Assembly: GCA_049616325.1 (NCBI GenBank)
Contig: JBMZHG010000001.1
Coordinates: forward strand, 124,001-188,000
Length of the DNA: 64,000 nucleotides
Direction: 5' to 3'
DNA from: UBA11663 sp049616325
GTDB taxonomy: Bacteria > Bacteroidota > Bacteroidia > Flavobacteriales_D > Sanyastnellaceae
Each line of letters begins with the position of its first letter. Position 1 is the first letter of the stretch. A program made the position numbers and the translations under genes. The notes beneath the pieces were generated by a model that saw only the letters and a list, made by a program, of their open reading frames with translations, did no database searches and was not told where the DNA came from. This document shows, piece after piece, positions 50,829 through 59,493 of this stretch.

Positions 50829-53333
50829 TCAACTCCGGTTGCGAAGGTCTTCGTGCTTCTCCTCCCCCTTGCCCGGGCTCGTGCCCACCTGGACCTTGAG
50901 CTCGTCGAGCGACAGGTCGTCTTCTTCGTCGAGCAAATCGATGAACGGCTCGCTGAACGTCCGTGTCGTCACGAACTGCGCAAAGCTCATGAGAAGCGAC
51001 GGAAGCAGCATCAGGTTGGTGAACATGGCCACGAGGAGCGTGACAGAAACGAGGACACCAAGCGAGCGCGTGCCGTCAAATTCGCTCAGGGCGAACATCA
51101 AGAACCCAAAGAAGAGCACAATCGACGTGTACATCATGCTCACCCCCGTCTCGCGGACCGCGGCCAGTACCGCAGCGCGGATGTTCCATCCGTTGGTTCG
51201 GAGCTCTTGGCGGTATTTGGCCAAAAAGTGGATGGTGTCGTCCACCGAAATCCCAAACGCCACAGAGAACACCAAGATGGTCGAAGGCTTGATCGGAATG
51301 CCCGTCCACCCCATGATTCCCGCGGTGAAAAGCAGCGGGAGCAGGTTGGGGATGAGGGCGATGCCCACCATGCGAGCGCTTTTGAATAGCAGCGCCATCA
51401 CGAGGGCAATCACGAGGATGGCAAGCGTCATAGAAATGGCGAGGTTTTTCACCAAGTAGTTGGTGCCTTCGAGGAAGACGATGCTCGTGCCGGTGATGGT
51501 CAGGTCAAATCGTTCCGGTGGGAAAATGCTGTCGATTCGAGGACGCAACGACGCCATGAGCTCCTCCATTTCCAGGGTGCCGACGTCGGCCATGTTGGCA
51601 GAAACGCGGGTCACGGTTCGCGAGGAATCGACGAAGTTGGATGTCACGGCGTTGGCGTCGTCGATGTCCGACGCGGCGTTTTCGCTGCCCCGGAAGTACG
51701 GGCCCATGAAAGAGCGCTCTTGGCGTGTCGGGAGACGATACCGCTCCGGGTCGCCGCCGTAGAACGCTTGCACCCCAAACTTCACCGCGTCCACCGCACT
51801 CAAACTCCGCGAAAACTCCGGATACTCCCGAAGCAATTCCTGGAATTTTTCAATGCGCCTGAGGTTGGAGGGACTGAGGATTTGGCCGGGCTTTTGGCCG
51901 TCGATGAGCACCTCAAAGGGCATGACCCCGCGGAAGCGCGACTCCAGCCAGTCGAGGTCCACCAGCACGCGATCTTCCTCAGGCAAATCGTCCACGATGT
52001 TGCCGGTGGTGACCATCTTCGTCATACCCCATGCGCTCAACGCCGCGACGGTGAAAGCCGCGAGGTAAATGCGGGTGCGGCGCGTTTGGACGGTGCGCAC
52101 AAACGTCCCCACCACCGTGTCCACCCAGACGCGGTCGAGGTGGGTCAGGTGGCGTTCGTGGGGCTCCGGCAACCACGTAAACAGGGCGGGAATCAGAATG
52201 ATGCTGATCCCAAAAGCCACCATGATGTTCAGAGAAGACACCACCCCAAACTCCACCAGCACCGGGCTGTGCGTGAAGATGAACGTGGCAAACCCGAGCG
52301 CCGTAGTGGCGTTGGTCAGAAGCGTCGCGTTCCCCACCTTCGTCACCATGCGCTGAAGCGCGAGCATTTTGTTGCCGTGCCTCTTGAATTCCGCTTGGTA
52401 TTTGTTGACCAAATAGATGCAGTTGGGCACCCCGATGACAATCATCAGCGGAGGGATGAGCGACATGAGCAGCGTCAGGCGATAGTCCAAAAGGGACATC
52501 GTCCCCAACGACCACACCACCCCCACCGCCACCACGGTCAAGCACACCCCCACAACCGCGAGGTTTCGAAAAAACAGGAACAGCAAGAGCGCGGTCACGG
52601 CGATGGCCGCACCAATGAAGTACCCCAGCTCTCCTTTCACCTTGTTGGTGATGGAGATCCGAATGAAGGGCAAGCCGCTCAGGTGCGTTTCAATCCCCGT
52701 GTCCTCCGCCCAACGGTCCGACACGTCAATGATGTCCTCGACGATGCGCCCCCGCTTGGCGGAATTGAGCATGTCGTGGTTGAACACCACCATCATCAGC
52801 GTGGCATCGTTGTCCGGGTTGTAAAGCAGACCGTCGTAGAACGGCAACGACCGCACCTGGTCGACGATTTCGTTCGCCCGCTCGTCGGTCAGCGCCGGCG
52901 CGTCGGGGGCACCGTTGACCACGTCGGGAGCCACAGCCTGCAACAGGAACTGGCGTTCCGTCGGATGCTTGACGACTTCGAACGCGTTGGTGATGGCGAA
53001 GACCGAGTCGATGATGACGGTCGGCTTGCCGTCCACCGTGACCCGCAAGGCACGGATTTCCTCCGCCAGCTGATGCCACGATTGCAAACCCTCAGCCGTC
53101 CGAAGCCGCGGGTCCTCCACCCCAATGACCAAGACGTTTCCCTCCGCGCCAAACGACTCGAGGAACCGCGCGTGCGCCAATTCCGACGGATCGTCCTCGG
53201 GCAAGATGCCGCCGTACTTGTACTGCATCTTGAGGTCGGGGATTTGGAGCCCCATGAACACGGTGACCGCAAACAAGGCCACCACCGTTGGTAGGCGGTG
53301 GCGAATCAAATAGGATGCAATGCGAAGCCACAT
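50829..53333 (-). CDS. RND/MMPL family exporter with two SSD-like halves
   Basis: An 834-residue membrane protein with two repeats, each one helix, a large periplasmic domain and about five helices. The motifs GVPNCIYLVNKYQAE and GISVDDTIHFLAKYRQEL occur in equivalent positions of the two halves and belong to the MMPL/patched-like RND group. Such proteins move lipids or hydrophobic compounds with proton energy. The cargo is unknown, and no adaptor or outer-membrane channel is adjacent. ATG 53333 was chosen because earlier in-frame codons extend into the lpdA promoter. Confidence 0.87.
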   Translation of the reverse strand: MWLRIASYLIRHRLPTVVALFAVTVFMGLQIPDLKMQYKYGGILPEDDPSELAHARFLESFGAEGNVLVIGVEDPRLRTAEGLQSWHQLAEEIRALRVTVDGKPTVIIDSVFAITNAFEVVKHPTERQFLLQAVAPDVVNGAPDAPALTDERANEIVDQVRSLPFYDGLLYNPDNDATLMMVVFNHDMLNSAKRGRIVEDIIDVSDRWAEDTGIETHLSGLPFIRISITNKVKGELGYFIGAAIAVTALLLFLFFRNLAVVGVCLTVVAVGVVWSLGTMSLLDYRLTLLMSLIPPLMIVIGVPNCIYLVNKYQAEFKRHGNKMLALQRMVTKVGNATLLTNATTALGFATFIFTHSPVLVEFGVVSSLNIMVAFGISIILIPALFTWLPEPHERHLTHLDRVWVDTVVGTFVRTVQTRRTRIYLAAFTVAALSAWGMTKMVTTGNIVDDLPEEDRVLVDLDWLESRFRGVMPFEVLIDGQKPGQILSPSNLRRIEKFQELLREYPEFSRSLSAVDAVKFGVQAFYGGDPERYRLPTRQERSFMGPYFRGSENAASDIDDANAVTSNFVDSSRTVTRVSANMADVGTLEMEELMASLRPRIDSIFPPERFDLTITGTSIVFLEGTNYLVKNLAISMTLAILVIALVMALLFKSARMVGIALIPNLLPLLFTAGIMGWTGIPIKPSTILVFSVAFGISVDDTIHFLAKYRQELRTNGWNIRAAVLAAVRETGVSMMYTSIVLFFGFLMFALSEFDGTRSLGVLVSVTLLVAMFTNLMLLPSLLMSFAQFVTTRTFSEPFIDLLDEEDDLSLDELKVQVGTSPGKGEEKHEDLRNRS

Positions 53334-53384
53334 GGAGAGGTGCAAAGAAACAACAAGCAGGGGCGCAGACCCCAACGGCCGAAC

Positions 53385-53392
53385 TACCTTTG
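53385..53392 (+). promoter_or_regulatory. -7 promoter element of lpdA
   Basis: TACCTTTG, a perfect match, ends 5 nt before ATG 53398 and excludes in-frame upstream starts that lie within the divergent RND gene's leader. Confidence 0.65.
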
Positions 53393-53397
53393 TGCCC

Positions 53398-54801
53398 ATG
53401 GAAAACTACGACGTCGTCGTCATCGGAAGTGGCCCCGGGGGCTACGTGGCAGCCATCCGCGCGGCGCAACTCGGGTTGCGCACGGCTTTGGTGGAGAAAT
53501 ATTCCACGCTCGGAGGCACGTGTTTGAACGTGGGGTGCATCCCGTCCAAGGCACTTTTGGACAGCTCGGAGCACTACCACCAAGCCAAGGAGCAATTCTC
53601 TGCGCACGGCATTGAGGTGGGTTCCCTCGGCATCGATTTTCCCCAAATGATTGCCCGCAAAGGCGAAGTGGTTTCCCAAACCACAGAGGGCATCAACTTC
53701 CTCATGAAGAAGAACAACATCGACGTCCACCAGGGGGTCGGTTCGTTCGTGGACGCGCACACCGTCGCCGTCACACCCCACAAGGGGAAGGCGACCAACA
53801 TCGGCGCCAAGCACGTCATTGTGGCCACGGGCTCCAAGCCCAGCACGCTGCCCTTCATTGAAGTTGACAAAAAGCGCGTCATCACGAGCACCGAGGCGTT
53901 GAGCCTTCCCAAGTTGCCCAAATCGATGATCGTCATCGGGGGCGGCGTCATCGGGCTCGAGCTTGGCTCCGTGTACGCCCGCCTCGGCACGGAGGTGAAC
54001 GTCGTGGAATACGCCGACAGCATCATTCCCACCATGGACCGCGCGATGGGCAAGGAACTCATGCGCTCGATGAAAAAGCTCGGGGTGAAATTCCACCTCA
54101 AGCACGGGGTGAAGGAGGTCACTGCCACAGGACGCAGCGTCACGGTCAAGGCCGACTCGGCCAAAGGCGACGAAGTGACCTTCAAGGCGGAGTACTGCCT
54201 CGTGAGCGTGGGGCGTCGTCCCTACACGGACGGGCTCAACCTCGAAGCGGCCGGACTCAGCACAGACGAGCGAGGACGCATTGCCGTCGACGCCCACATG
54301 CGCACCACGGTGCCGCACATCTACGCCATTGGCGACGTGGTCCGCGGCGCGATGCTCGCGCACAAAGCCGAGGAAGAAGGCGTATTTGCTGCAGAAACCA
54401 TTGCCGGCCAGCACCCGCACATCGATTACAACCTCATCCCCAACGTCGTGTACACCTGGCCGGAAGTGGCCGGGGTTGGCGCGACGGAGGAGCAATTGAA
54501 GGCGGACGGGGTGCCGTACAAGAGCGGGAGCTTTCCATTCAAAGCGAGCGGCCGCGCCCGCGCGAGCATGGACACCGACGGACTCGTGAAGGTCTTGGCG
54601 CACGCAGAAACGGACGAGGTTCTGGGGGTGCACATGTGCGGCCCTCGCGCGGCCGACATGATTGCCGAGGCGGTTGTGGCCATGGAATTCCGGGCCAGCG
54701 CCGAGGACATCGCCCGGATGAGCCACGCGCACCCGACGTTCACCGAGGCGATCAAGGAGGCGGCCCTGGCCGCGACCGACGATCGCGCGCTGCACATTTG
54801 A
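53398..54801 (+). CDS. lpdA: Dihydrolipoamide dehydrogenase
   Basis: The E3 flavoprotein that reoxidises lipoamide of 2-oxo-acid dehydrogenases. The 467 residues have the FAD motif VVIGSGPGGYVAA (7-19), the redox disulfide Cys42-Cys47 in GGTCLNVGCIPSK, the NAD motif IVIGGGVIGLELGSV and the C-terminal HAHPTFTE with the active-site His-Glu pair. It serves SucAB, whose genes are 5 kb away in opposite orientation. It precedes hemH by 22 bp. Confidence 0.97.
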   Translation: MENYDVVVIGSGPGGYVAAIRAAQLGLRTALVEKYSTLGGTCLNVGCIPSKALLDSSEHYHQAKEQFSAHGIEVGSLGIDFPQMIARKGEVVSQTTEGINFLMKKNNIDVHQGVGSFVDAHTVAVTPHKGKATNIGAKHVIVATGSKPSTLPFIEVDKKRVITSTEALSLPKLPKSMIVIGGGVIGLELGSVYARLGTEVNVVEYADSIIPTMDRAMGKELMRSMKKLGVKFHLKHGVKEVTATGRSVTVKADSAKGDEVTFKAEYCLVSVGRRPYTDGLNLEAAGLSTDERGRIAVDAHMRTTVPHIYAIGDVVRGAMLAHKAEEEGVFAAETIAGQHPHIDYNLIPNVVYTWPEVAGVGATEEQLKADGVPYKSGSFPFKASGRARASMDTDGLVKVLAHAETDEVLGVHMCGPRAADMIAEAVVAMEFRASAEDIARMSHAHPTFTEAIKEAALAATDDRALHI

Positions 54802-54823
54802 GCCGCTTGGTTGTTGTGAACGC

Positions 54824-55924
54824 ATGAGCCAGCCAACCAAGACCTGCATTCTGCTTGTGAATTTGGGCACGCCCGACGCGCCGACGGCCGGTGCCGTGGG
54901 CCGCTACTTGCGCGAATTCTTGGGAGACGGCCGGGTGATCGACATCCCGTGGTTGCCAAGAAAAATCCTCGTGAACGGAATCATCGCGCCCATCCGCAGG
55001 TTCCGCAGCGCCCGGGAATACAAGAAGGTGTGGACCGACGAAGGGTCGCCTTTGTTGCTCTACGGAGAAGCGTTGCAACGGGACTTGCAGGCCCGGCTCA
55101 GCACCGCCGAAGCCCACGAGGCCTTTGGTGGCGAGGTCGTGGTGGAACTTGCCATGCGCTACCAGAACCCCTCCATGGACCACGTGATGGCGCGCATGGA
55201 AAAAGCGCGTTACGACCGCATCTGCATTTTGCCTTTGTACGCGCAATACGCGTCGGCCACAACGGGTTCGACCCTCGAGAAGGCGTTCAAGATTTTGAGC
55301 AAATGGTACGTCATCCCCGAGGTGGTGGCGGTGAGCCAGTATTGGGGTTTTGAGGGGTACTTGAAGGGGTTTGTGGAGCAGGCGTCGGCGTTTGATTTGG
55401 CCTCCTACGACCACATTTTGTTCAGCTACCACGGGCTTCCCGAGCGGCAGGTGGACAAGATTTACGAAGACCAAAAGTGCGCCAACCACAGCTGCGAGGA
55501 CGAGATCAACGACGAGAACCGGCAGTGCTACAAGGCGACGTGTTACGCGACCAGCCGGGCCCTCGCCACCCGACTGGGACTCGCTGAGGACCGATACACG
55601 GTGTGCTTCCAGAGCCGCTTGGACAGCAAATGGCTGCGTCCCTTCAGCGACGACGTGATTGTCGAACGGGGCGAAGCGGGCGACAAAAAACTCCTCGTAT
55701 TCAGTCCGGCGTTTGTGGCCGACTGCCTCGAAACGCTGATTGAGATCGGCGAAGAATACCAAGAGGTGTTCGAGGAGCACGGGGGCGAGAAAGTCGAGCT
55801 CGTGCCGAGCTTGAACGCCCACCCCGCTTGGGTGGAGGGGCTTGAAGACCTCGTGCGACAGCGCATGGGAATTCCGACCCGTTTGCACGGCGAGTCGGTT
55901 GCCTCCGCCGAAGCCAACGCCTAA
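54824..55924 (+). CDS. hemH: Ferrochelatase
   Basis: Inserts Fe2+ into protoporphyrin IX to give haem. The 366 residues begin ILLVNLGTPDAPT, contain the catalytic-His segment FSYHGLPERQ, and a Cys-containing stretch (KCANHSCEDEINDENRQCY and ATCYATS) that is more cysteine-rich than in many ferrochelatases and might hold a metal or cluster. The C-terminal CLETLIEIGEEY with conserved Glu is intact. It lies 22 bp after lpdA and shares its TAA with the pabB -7 box. Confidence 0.94.
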   Translation: MSQPTKTCILLVNLGTPDAPTAGAVGRYLREFLGDGRVIDIPWLPRKILVNGIIAPIRRFRSAREYKKVWTDEGSPLLLYGEALQRDLQARLSTAEAHEAFGGEVVVELAMRYQNPSMDHVMARMEKARYDRICILPLYAQYASATTGSTLEKAFKILSKWYVIPEVVAVSQYWGFEGYLKGFVEQASAFDLASYDHILFSYHGLPERQVDKIYEDQKCANHSCEDEINDENRQCYKATCYATSRALATRLGLAEDRYTVCFQSRLDSKWLRPFSDDVIVERGEAGDKKLLVFSPAFVADCLETLIEIGEEYQEVFEEHGGEKVELVPSLNAHPAWVEGLEDLVRQRMGIPTRLHGESVASAEANA

Positions 55925-55929
55925 CTTCC
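55897..55929 (+). promoter_or_regulatory. Promoter of pabB-tilS overlapping the hemH stop
   Basis: TTG at 55899-55901, a 20-bp spacer and TAACTTCC at 55922-55929. The box starts with the hemH TAA stop and ends 4 nt before ATG 55934. Confidence 0.55.
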
Positions 55930-55933
55930 GCGC

Positions 55934-57232
55934 ATGAACGTGCGCTCCCTTCCCGACTTGACCGCGCTGTGCAGCGCACACAGCCACGTGGCCCTTCTTT
56001 GGGACGAACGGTTGGAGGGTCGCGCCTTGCTCGGGGTGGGGGCACGCCGGTCGCTCGAAATCTCCGAATGCCGGACGGGAGATTGGCCGCTTTGGGAAGC
56101 TCAACTTCGTGAAAGCCAAAGACGCGGTGCGTGGAGCTTGGGGTGGCTGGGGTACGACTTGCACGCGTCGTTGGACCTTGCGCACGAGGGCGAACGGCCT
56201 GCGGTGGGAACCCCGCACCCGGGAGGATGGCCTCTGATGTGCTGGTGGGAACCGCAAGTGGTTGTGGAGTGGAAACCGGGAGGTTTGGTCGCCGAGCTTG
56301 TCTCGGGATCCGAGCTACCGTGGGCGGAAGAAGTCGTGCATGCGGCCAACACGCCTGCCTCGTTGGAGGAACCCTTGCCAACCTCGGACAACTCCGCATC
56401 GTGGGCCGAGCTGAAGCCAACTTGGACGCCTGCCCAGTACCGTGAGAAGTTCGACCAGGTGCACCGTGCCTTGCGGCGCGGAGACATCTACGAAATGAAC
56501 TTGTGCATGCCGTGGTCGGGAAGCGCGCCGGGCGAAGCCAGTTGGCCGGTGTTTGCGAAACTCGCCGCCACCACACGAGCGCCGCATTCGGCCTACGTGC
56601 AAGCGGGGAATTGGCGCTTGTTGTGCGCGAGTCCGGAACGGTTTTTGGCCCGGAATCAACGCACCCTGCGATCGCAGCCCATCAAGGGGACCGTCCGCAG
56701 AGGCGCCACAGCCGAGGAGGACCTGGCGCTCAAGAAAGGCCTGGCCGCAAGCGAAAAGGAACGCGCCGAGAACGTCATGATTGTCGACCTGGTGCGAAAC
56801 GACCTCAGCCGCGTGGCCGCGCGCGACTCGGTGGAGGTCGAGGAGTTGTTTGGGGTGCATAGCTTTGCCACGGTGCACCAGATGATCAGCACGGTCAAAT
56901 GCACGTTGCGCGAGGATGTGGGACCCCTCGACATCTTTCGGGCCACGTTCCCCATGGGTTCGATGACGGGCGCGCCCAAACTCAGTGCCATGCGCCACAT
57001 TGCTCAACTCGAAGGCCACGGGCGCGGGGTGTACAGCGGCGCCGTGGGGTACGCCGATCCAGCAGGCGATTGGGATTTCAACGTGGTGATTCGAAGCCTC
57101 ATGCACCGCGCCGACACGGGTCGAGTGGACGCCACCGTGGGCGGGGCCATCACCTTGCTGTCGGAAGCGGAACTTGAGCACGAGGAGTGTTTGCTGAAAG
57201 CCGAGGCGCTTCGAACCTGCCTTGCGCCATGA
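55934..57232 (+). CDS. pabB: Aminodeoxychorismate synthase component I (chorismate-binding)
   Basis: Makes 4-amino-4-deoxychorismate for folate. The 432 residues belong to the anthranilate synthase I/PabB fold. PIKGT (249-253) has the lysine typical of PabB where anthranilate synthase has alanine. Other motifs are GDIYEMNLCM, DLVRNDLSRVA, FPMGSMTGAPKLSAM and YSGAVGY. No glutaminase (PabA) or lyase (PabC) gene is adjacent. It overlaps tilS as ATGA. Confidence 0.92.
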   Translation: MNVRSLPDLTALCSAHSHVALLWDERLEGRALLGVGARRSLEISECRTGDWPLWEAQLRESQRRGAWSLGWLGYDLHASLDLAHEGERPAVGTPHPGGWPLMCWWEPQVVVEWKPGGLVAELVSGSELPWAEEVVHAANTPASLEEPLPTSDNSASWAELKPTWTPAQYREKFDQVHRALRRGDIYEMNLCMPWSGSAPGEASWPVFAKLAATTRAPHSAYVQAGNWRLLCASPERFLARNQRTLRSQPIKGTVRRGATAEEDLALKKGLAASEKERAENVMIVDLVRNDLSRVAARDSVEVEELFGVHSFATVHQMISTVKCTLREDVGPLDIFRATFPMGSMTGAPKLSAMRHIAQLEGHGRGVYSGAVGYADPAGDWDFNVVIRSLMHRADTGRVDATVGGAITLLSEAELEHEECLLKAEALRTCLAP

Positions 57233-58599
57233 AAACGATGCTCCGCACCGTGGATCAAGCCCTGAGAAACGCCGGGGTTTCGCCTGAGTGCCGGGTGGTG
57301 GTCGCCGCGAGCGGTGGGTGCGACTCGACCGTCCTCCTGCACCTCGTTCACGCGCTGGGCCACCGCATCGTTGTGGCGCACGTGGACCACGGAACGAGAG
57401 GTTCGGAGAGCGACGGAGATCGCGAAGCGGTCCGAGCGTGGGCCGAGGCGCGAGGCGCGGAATTTGAGCTGCTGAAGTTGGATTCCGAGGAGGCCCAAGC
57501 GGGGACTCAAGGGTTTCAAGGCGAGGCTCGAAAGCAGCGCATGGCGTGGTTGGAAACCCTTCGCCAGGCGCACGCGGCCGAGGCGGTCCTGACCGGCCAC
57601 CACGCAGACGACCAAGCTGAAACGTGGCTGCTTCACGCGATGAGAAGCGCCAACCCCTGGGCTGTCAAAGGAATGACACTGCGCGAGGGAAACGTCGTTC
57701 GCCCGTTGTTAACCGTCCCGCGAAGTGAGATTCGCAAGCTTGCTAAGGCCCAAGGTTGGTCTTGGCGTGAGGACGCCAGCAACGCCTCCGGTGCGTACCT
57801 CCGCAACCGGGTTCGTCACGAGGTTCTTCCCTTGCTTGACGAGCTCAGGCCTGGCACGTCGCGGCACCTCAGCCTTCTCGCCGCGCGCGCAGCAGCCTGG
57901 AGCAACGATTTGGAAACCCTCCTCGACGCTGCCCTTCAAGACGTGAAGTCGGGAGAGAGCACGTGGAGCCTCGATGCATTGCAACGCACCCCACTCGGCA
58001 AGGAAACCCTTCGCAGGTCCCTTCACAACCGAGGTTGGACCGACGGCGCCGCCGAACAAGCCTTGGGCCTCCTCGCAAGCCAACCCGGAGCACATGTTCA
58101 GTTCCAGGGCCTCAAGCTCGTTCGAGAACGGGACGTGCTTCAGGAAATCAGGCTGCCCCACGCAAGCTCCGGCCCCGCCAAGCCCGACCTCGAAGCCGTG
58201 CTGCGCTCCGACGAACAAGGCGAAGTCCAAACCGCAGCGGGCACGTGCTCTTGGGTGCCTGCGCCTTGTCCAACTTCCCTCGCTGACTTGAATGTCCACG
58301 CCCTTTGGGTTCCGGAGGCGTGGTTGCCCCTTACCCTCCGTCCTTGGGAACCCGGGGAACGCATCCAACCTCTCGGCATGAAGGGACGAAGCCTCGTCAG
58401 CGACGTCCTTACACAGGCCCAAATCCCCAACGCATCGCGTTCCGAGGCGCTGGTGCTCGAACGGGCGAGCGACGCTTGTTTGATTTGGGTTGCCGGCCAC
58501 AAAGTTGCCGAACAGGCGCGCCTGCAGCTTGACCAATTTGCAGGCGTGCCCGGCCTCCGAATCACCTTCACCCCTGCTCCACGGCCCGGTTCATCCTGA
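57229..58599 (+). CDS. tilS: tRNA(Ile)-lysidine synthetase
   Basis: Modifies C34 of tRNA-Ile(CAU) to lysidine so that it reads AUA. The 456 residues have the PP-loop AASGGCDSTVLLH (26-38, with SGGxDS at 28-33), HVDHGTRGSES, LTGHHADDQAETWLL and RNRVRHEVLPLL, then C-terminal TilS domains. ATG 57229 overlaps the pabB stop as ATGA, so a folate gene and a tRNA gene are translationally coupled, probably without functional meaning. Confidence 0.95.
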   Translation: MKTMLRTVDQALRNAGVSPECRVVVAASGGCDSTVLLHLVHALGHRIVVAHVDHGTRGSESDGDREAVRAWAEARGAEFELLKLDSEEAQAGTQGFQGEARKQRMAWLETLRQAHAAEAVLTGHHADDQAETWLLHAMRSANPWAVKGMTLREGNVVRPLLTVPRSEIRKLAKAQGWSWREDASNASGAYLRNRVRHEVLPLLDELRPGTSRHLSLLAARAAAWSNDLETLLDAALQDVKSGESTWSLDALQRTPLGKETLRRSLHNRGWTDGAAEQALGLLASQPGAHVQFQGLKLVRERDVLQEIRLPHASSGPAKPDLEAVLRSDEQGEVQTAAGTCSWVPAPCPTSLADLNVHALWVPEAWLPLTLRPWEPGERIQPLGMKGRSLVSDVLTQAQIPNASRSEALVLERASDACLIWVAGHKVAEQARLQLDQFAGVPGLRITFTPAPRPGSS

Positions 58600-58635
58600 C
58601 CCCTTGCACCGCCCTACGACCCCACCCCCGACCAC

Positions 58636-59373
58636 ATGAATCCTGACTCGACCACCACCCAAACTTCGACTCTTGCTCCCCCTCGCGTTCTGGAGGCCCG
58701 TGAACGCGAACAGGCCACCGCGCTGTTTCTGGTCCTCGCGGGGTTGTTTGTGGCGAGCTTGGTGTCGTGCAACCTGATTTTCAGGAAGTTTTTCGCTTGG
58801 GACCTGGGGGGATTCACGTTTGAGCAAAGCGTGGGGCTGCTGCCGTACCCGCTTACGTTTTTGGTCACCGACGTCATCAGCGAAATCTACGGGCGCCGAA
58901 AGGCCAACCTCGTGGTGCTTTCAGGTCTGGCCGCCTCGATTGTGACCCTCGGGATTGTCACCGTCGCGGGCGTCGCCGACGCCGCCTCCTGGTCCCCTGT
59001 CTCCAACGCCGAGTACAACCACGTCTTTGGCCAAACGGTGCTTGCGGTCGGCGCCAGCATGGCGGCCTACCTGCTCGCCCAGTTTTTCGACGTGCGAATT
59101 TTTCATTTCTGGAAAGGAGTCACAGGCGGAAAACACCTCTGGCTTCGGAACAACCTCTCCACGATTCCCTCCCAAATCGTCGACACCACCACGGTCCTTT
59201 TGCTGCTCTGCGCTGTGGGAGAAATCGCATGGGGTCGTTTCGGCACCTTGCTCTTGAACGGCGTGGCATTCAAGGCCCTCATCGCGGCACTCGACACGCC
59301 GCTCGTCTACCTCGCCGTGGGTTGGATGCGACGCAAATTCAAGCTTTTGCCAGGCCAGGAAATTGAACTTTGA
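58636..59373 (+). CDS. yhhQ: Queuosine precursor transporter
   Basis: A 245-residue membrane protein of the YhhQ/VUT-1 family, which imports preQ0/preQ1 for queuosine in tRNA. About six helices start near residue 28. Family segments include SNLI-like SCNLIFRKFF, FPLTYL-like LLPYPLTFLVTDVISEIYGRRKA and LRNNLSTIPSQIVDTTTV. The N-terminal 25 residues are polar and Ser/Thr/Pro-rich. It starts 36 bp after tilS. Confidence 0.93.
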   Translation: MNPDSTTTQTSTLAPPRVLEAREREQATALFLVLAGLFVASLVSCNLIFRKFFAWDLGGFTFEQSVGLLPYPLTFLVTDVISEIYGRRKANLVVLSGLAASIVTLGIVTVAGVADAASWSPVSNAEYNHVFGQTVLAVGASMAAYLLAQFFDVRIFHFWKGVTGGKHLWLRNNLSTIPSQIVDTTTVLLLLCAVGEIAWGRFGTLLLNGVAFKALIAALDTPLVYLAVGWMRRKFKLLPGQEIEL

Positions 59374-59465
59374 TCCGGACTCAAATCTGCCCTCCGTTTG
59401 TGGATGCCCACCGCCCGTTGTGATGAATTGGGGTCCAACCCCTCCGGCGCACTTGGGGTGCGAGG

Positions 59466-59473
59466 TATCTTTA
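59466..59473 (+). promoter_or_regulatory. -7 promoter element of the dsbD-like gene
   Basis: TATCTTTA, one mismatch from TAnnTTTG, lies 20 nt before ATG 59494 in the 120-bp gap after yhhQ. Confidence 0.5.
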
Positions 59474-59493
59474 CGAGCCAAGAAACCTTGAAC

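Noticed and set aside
51720..54870. Long frames antisense to the RND exporter (51720-53294, plus) and to lpdA (53092-54870, minus)
   Set aside because: Low-complexity His/Arg-rich translations overlapping two strongly supported genes.
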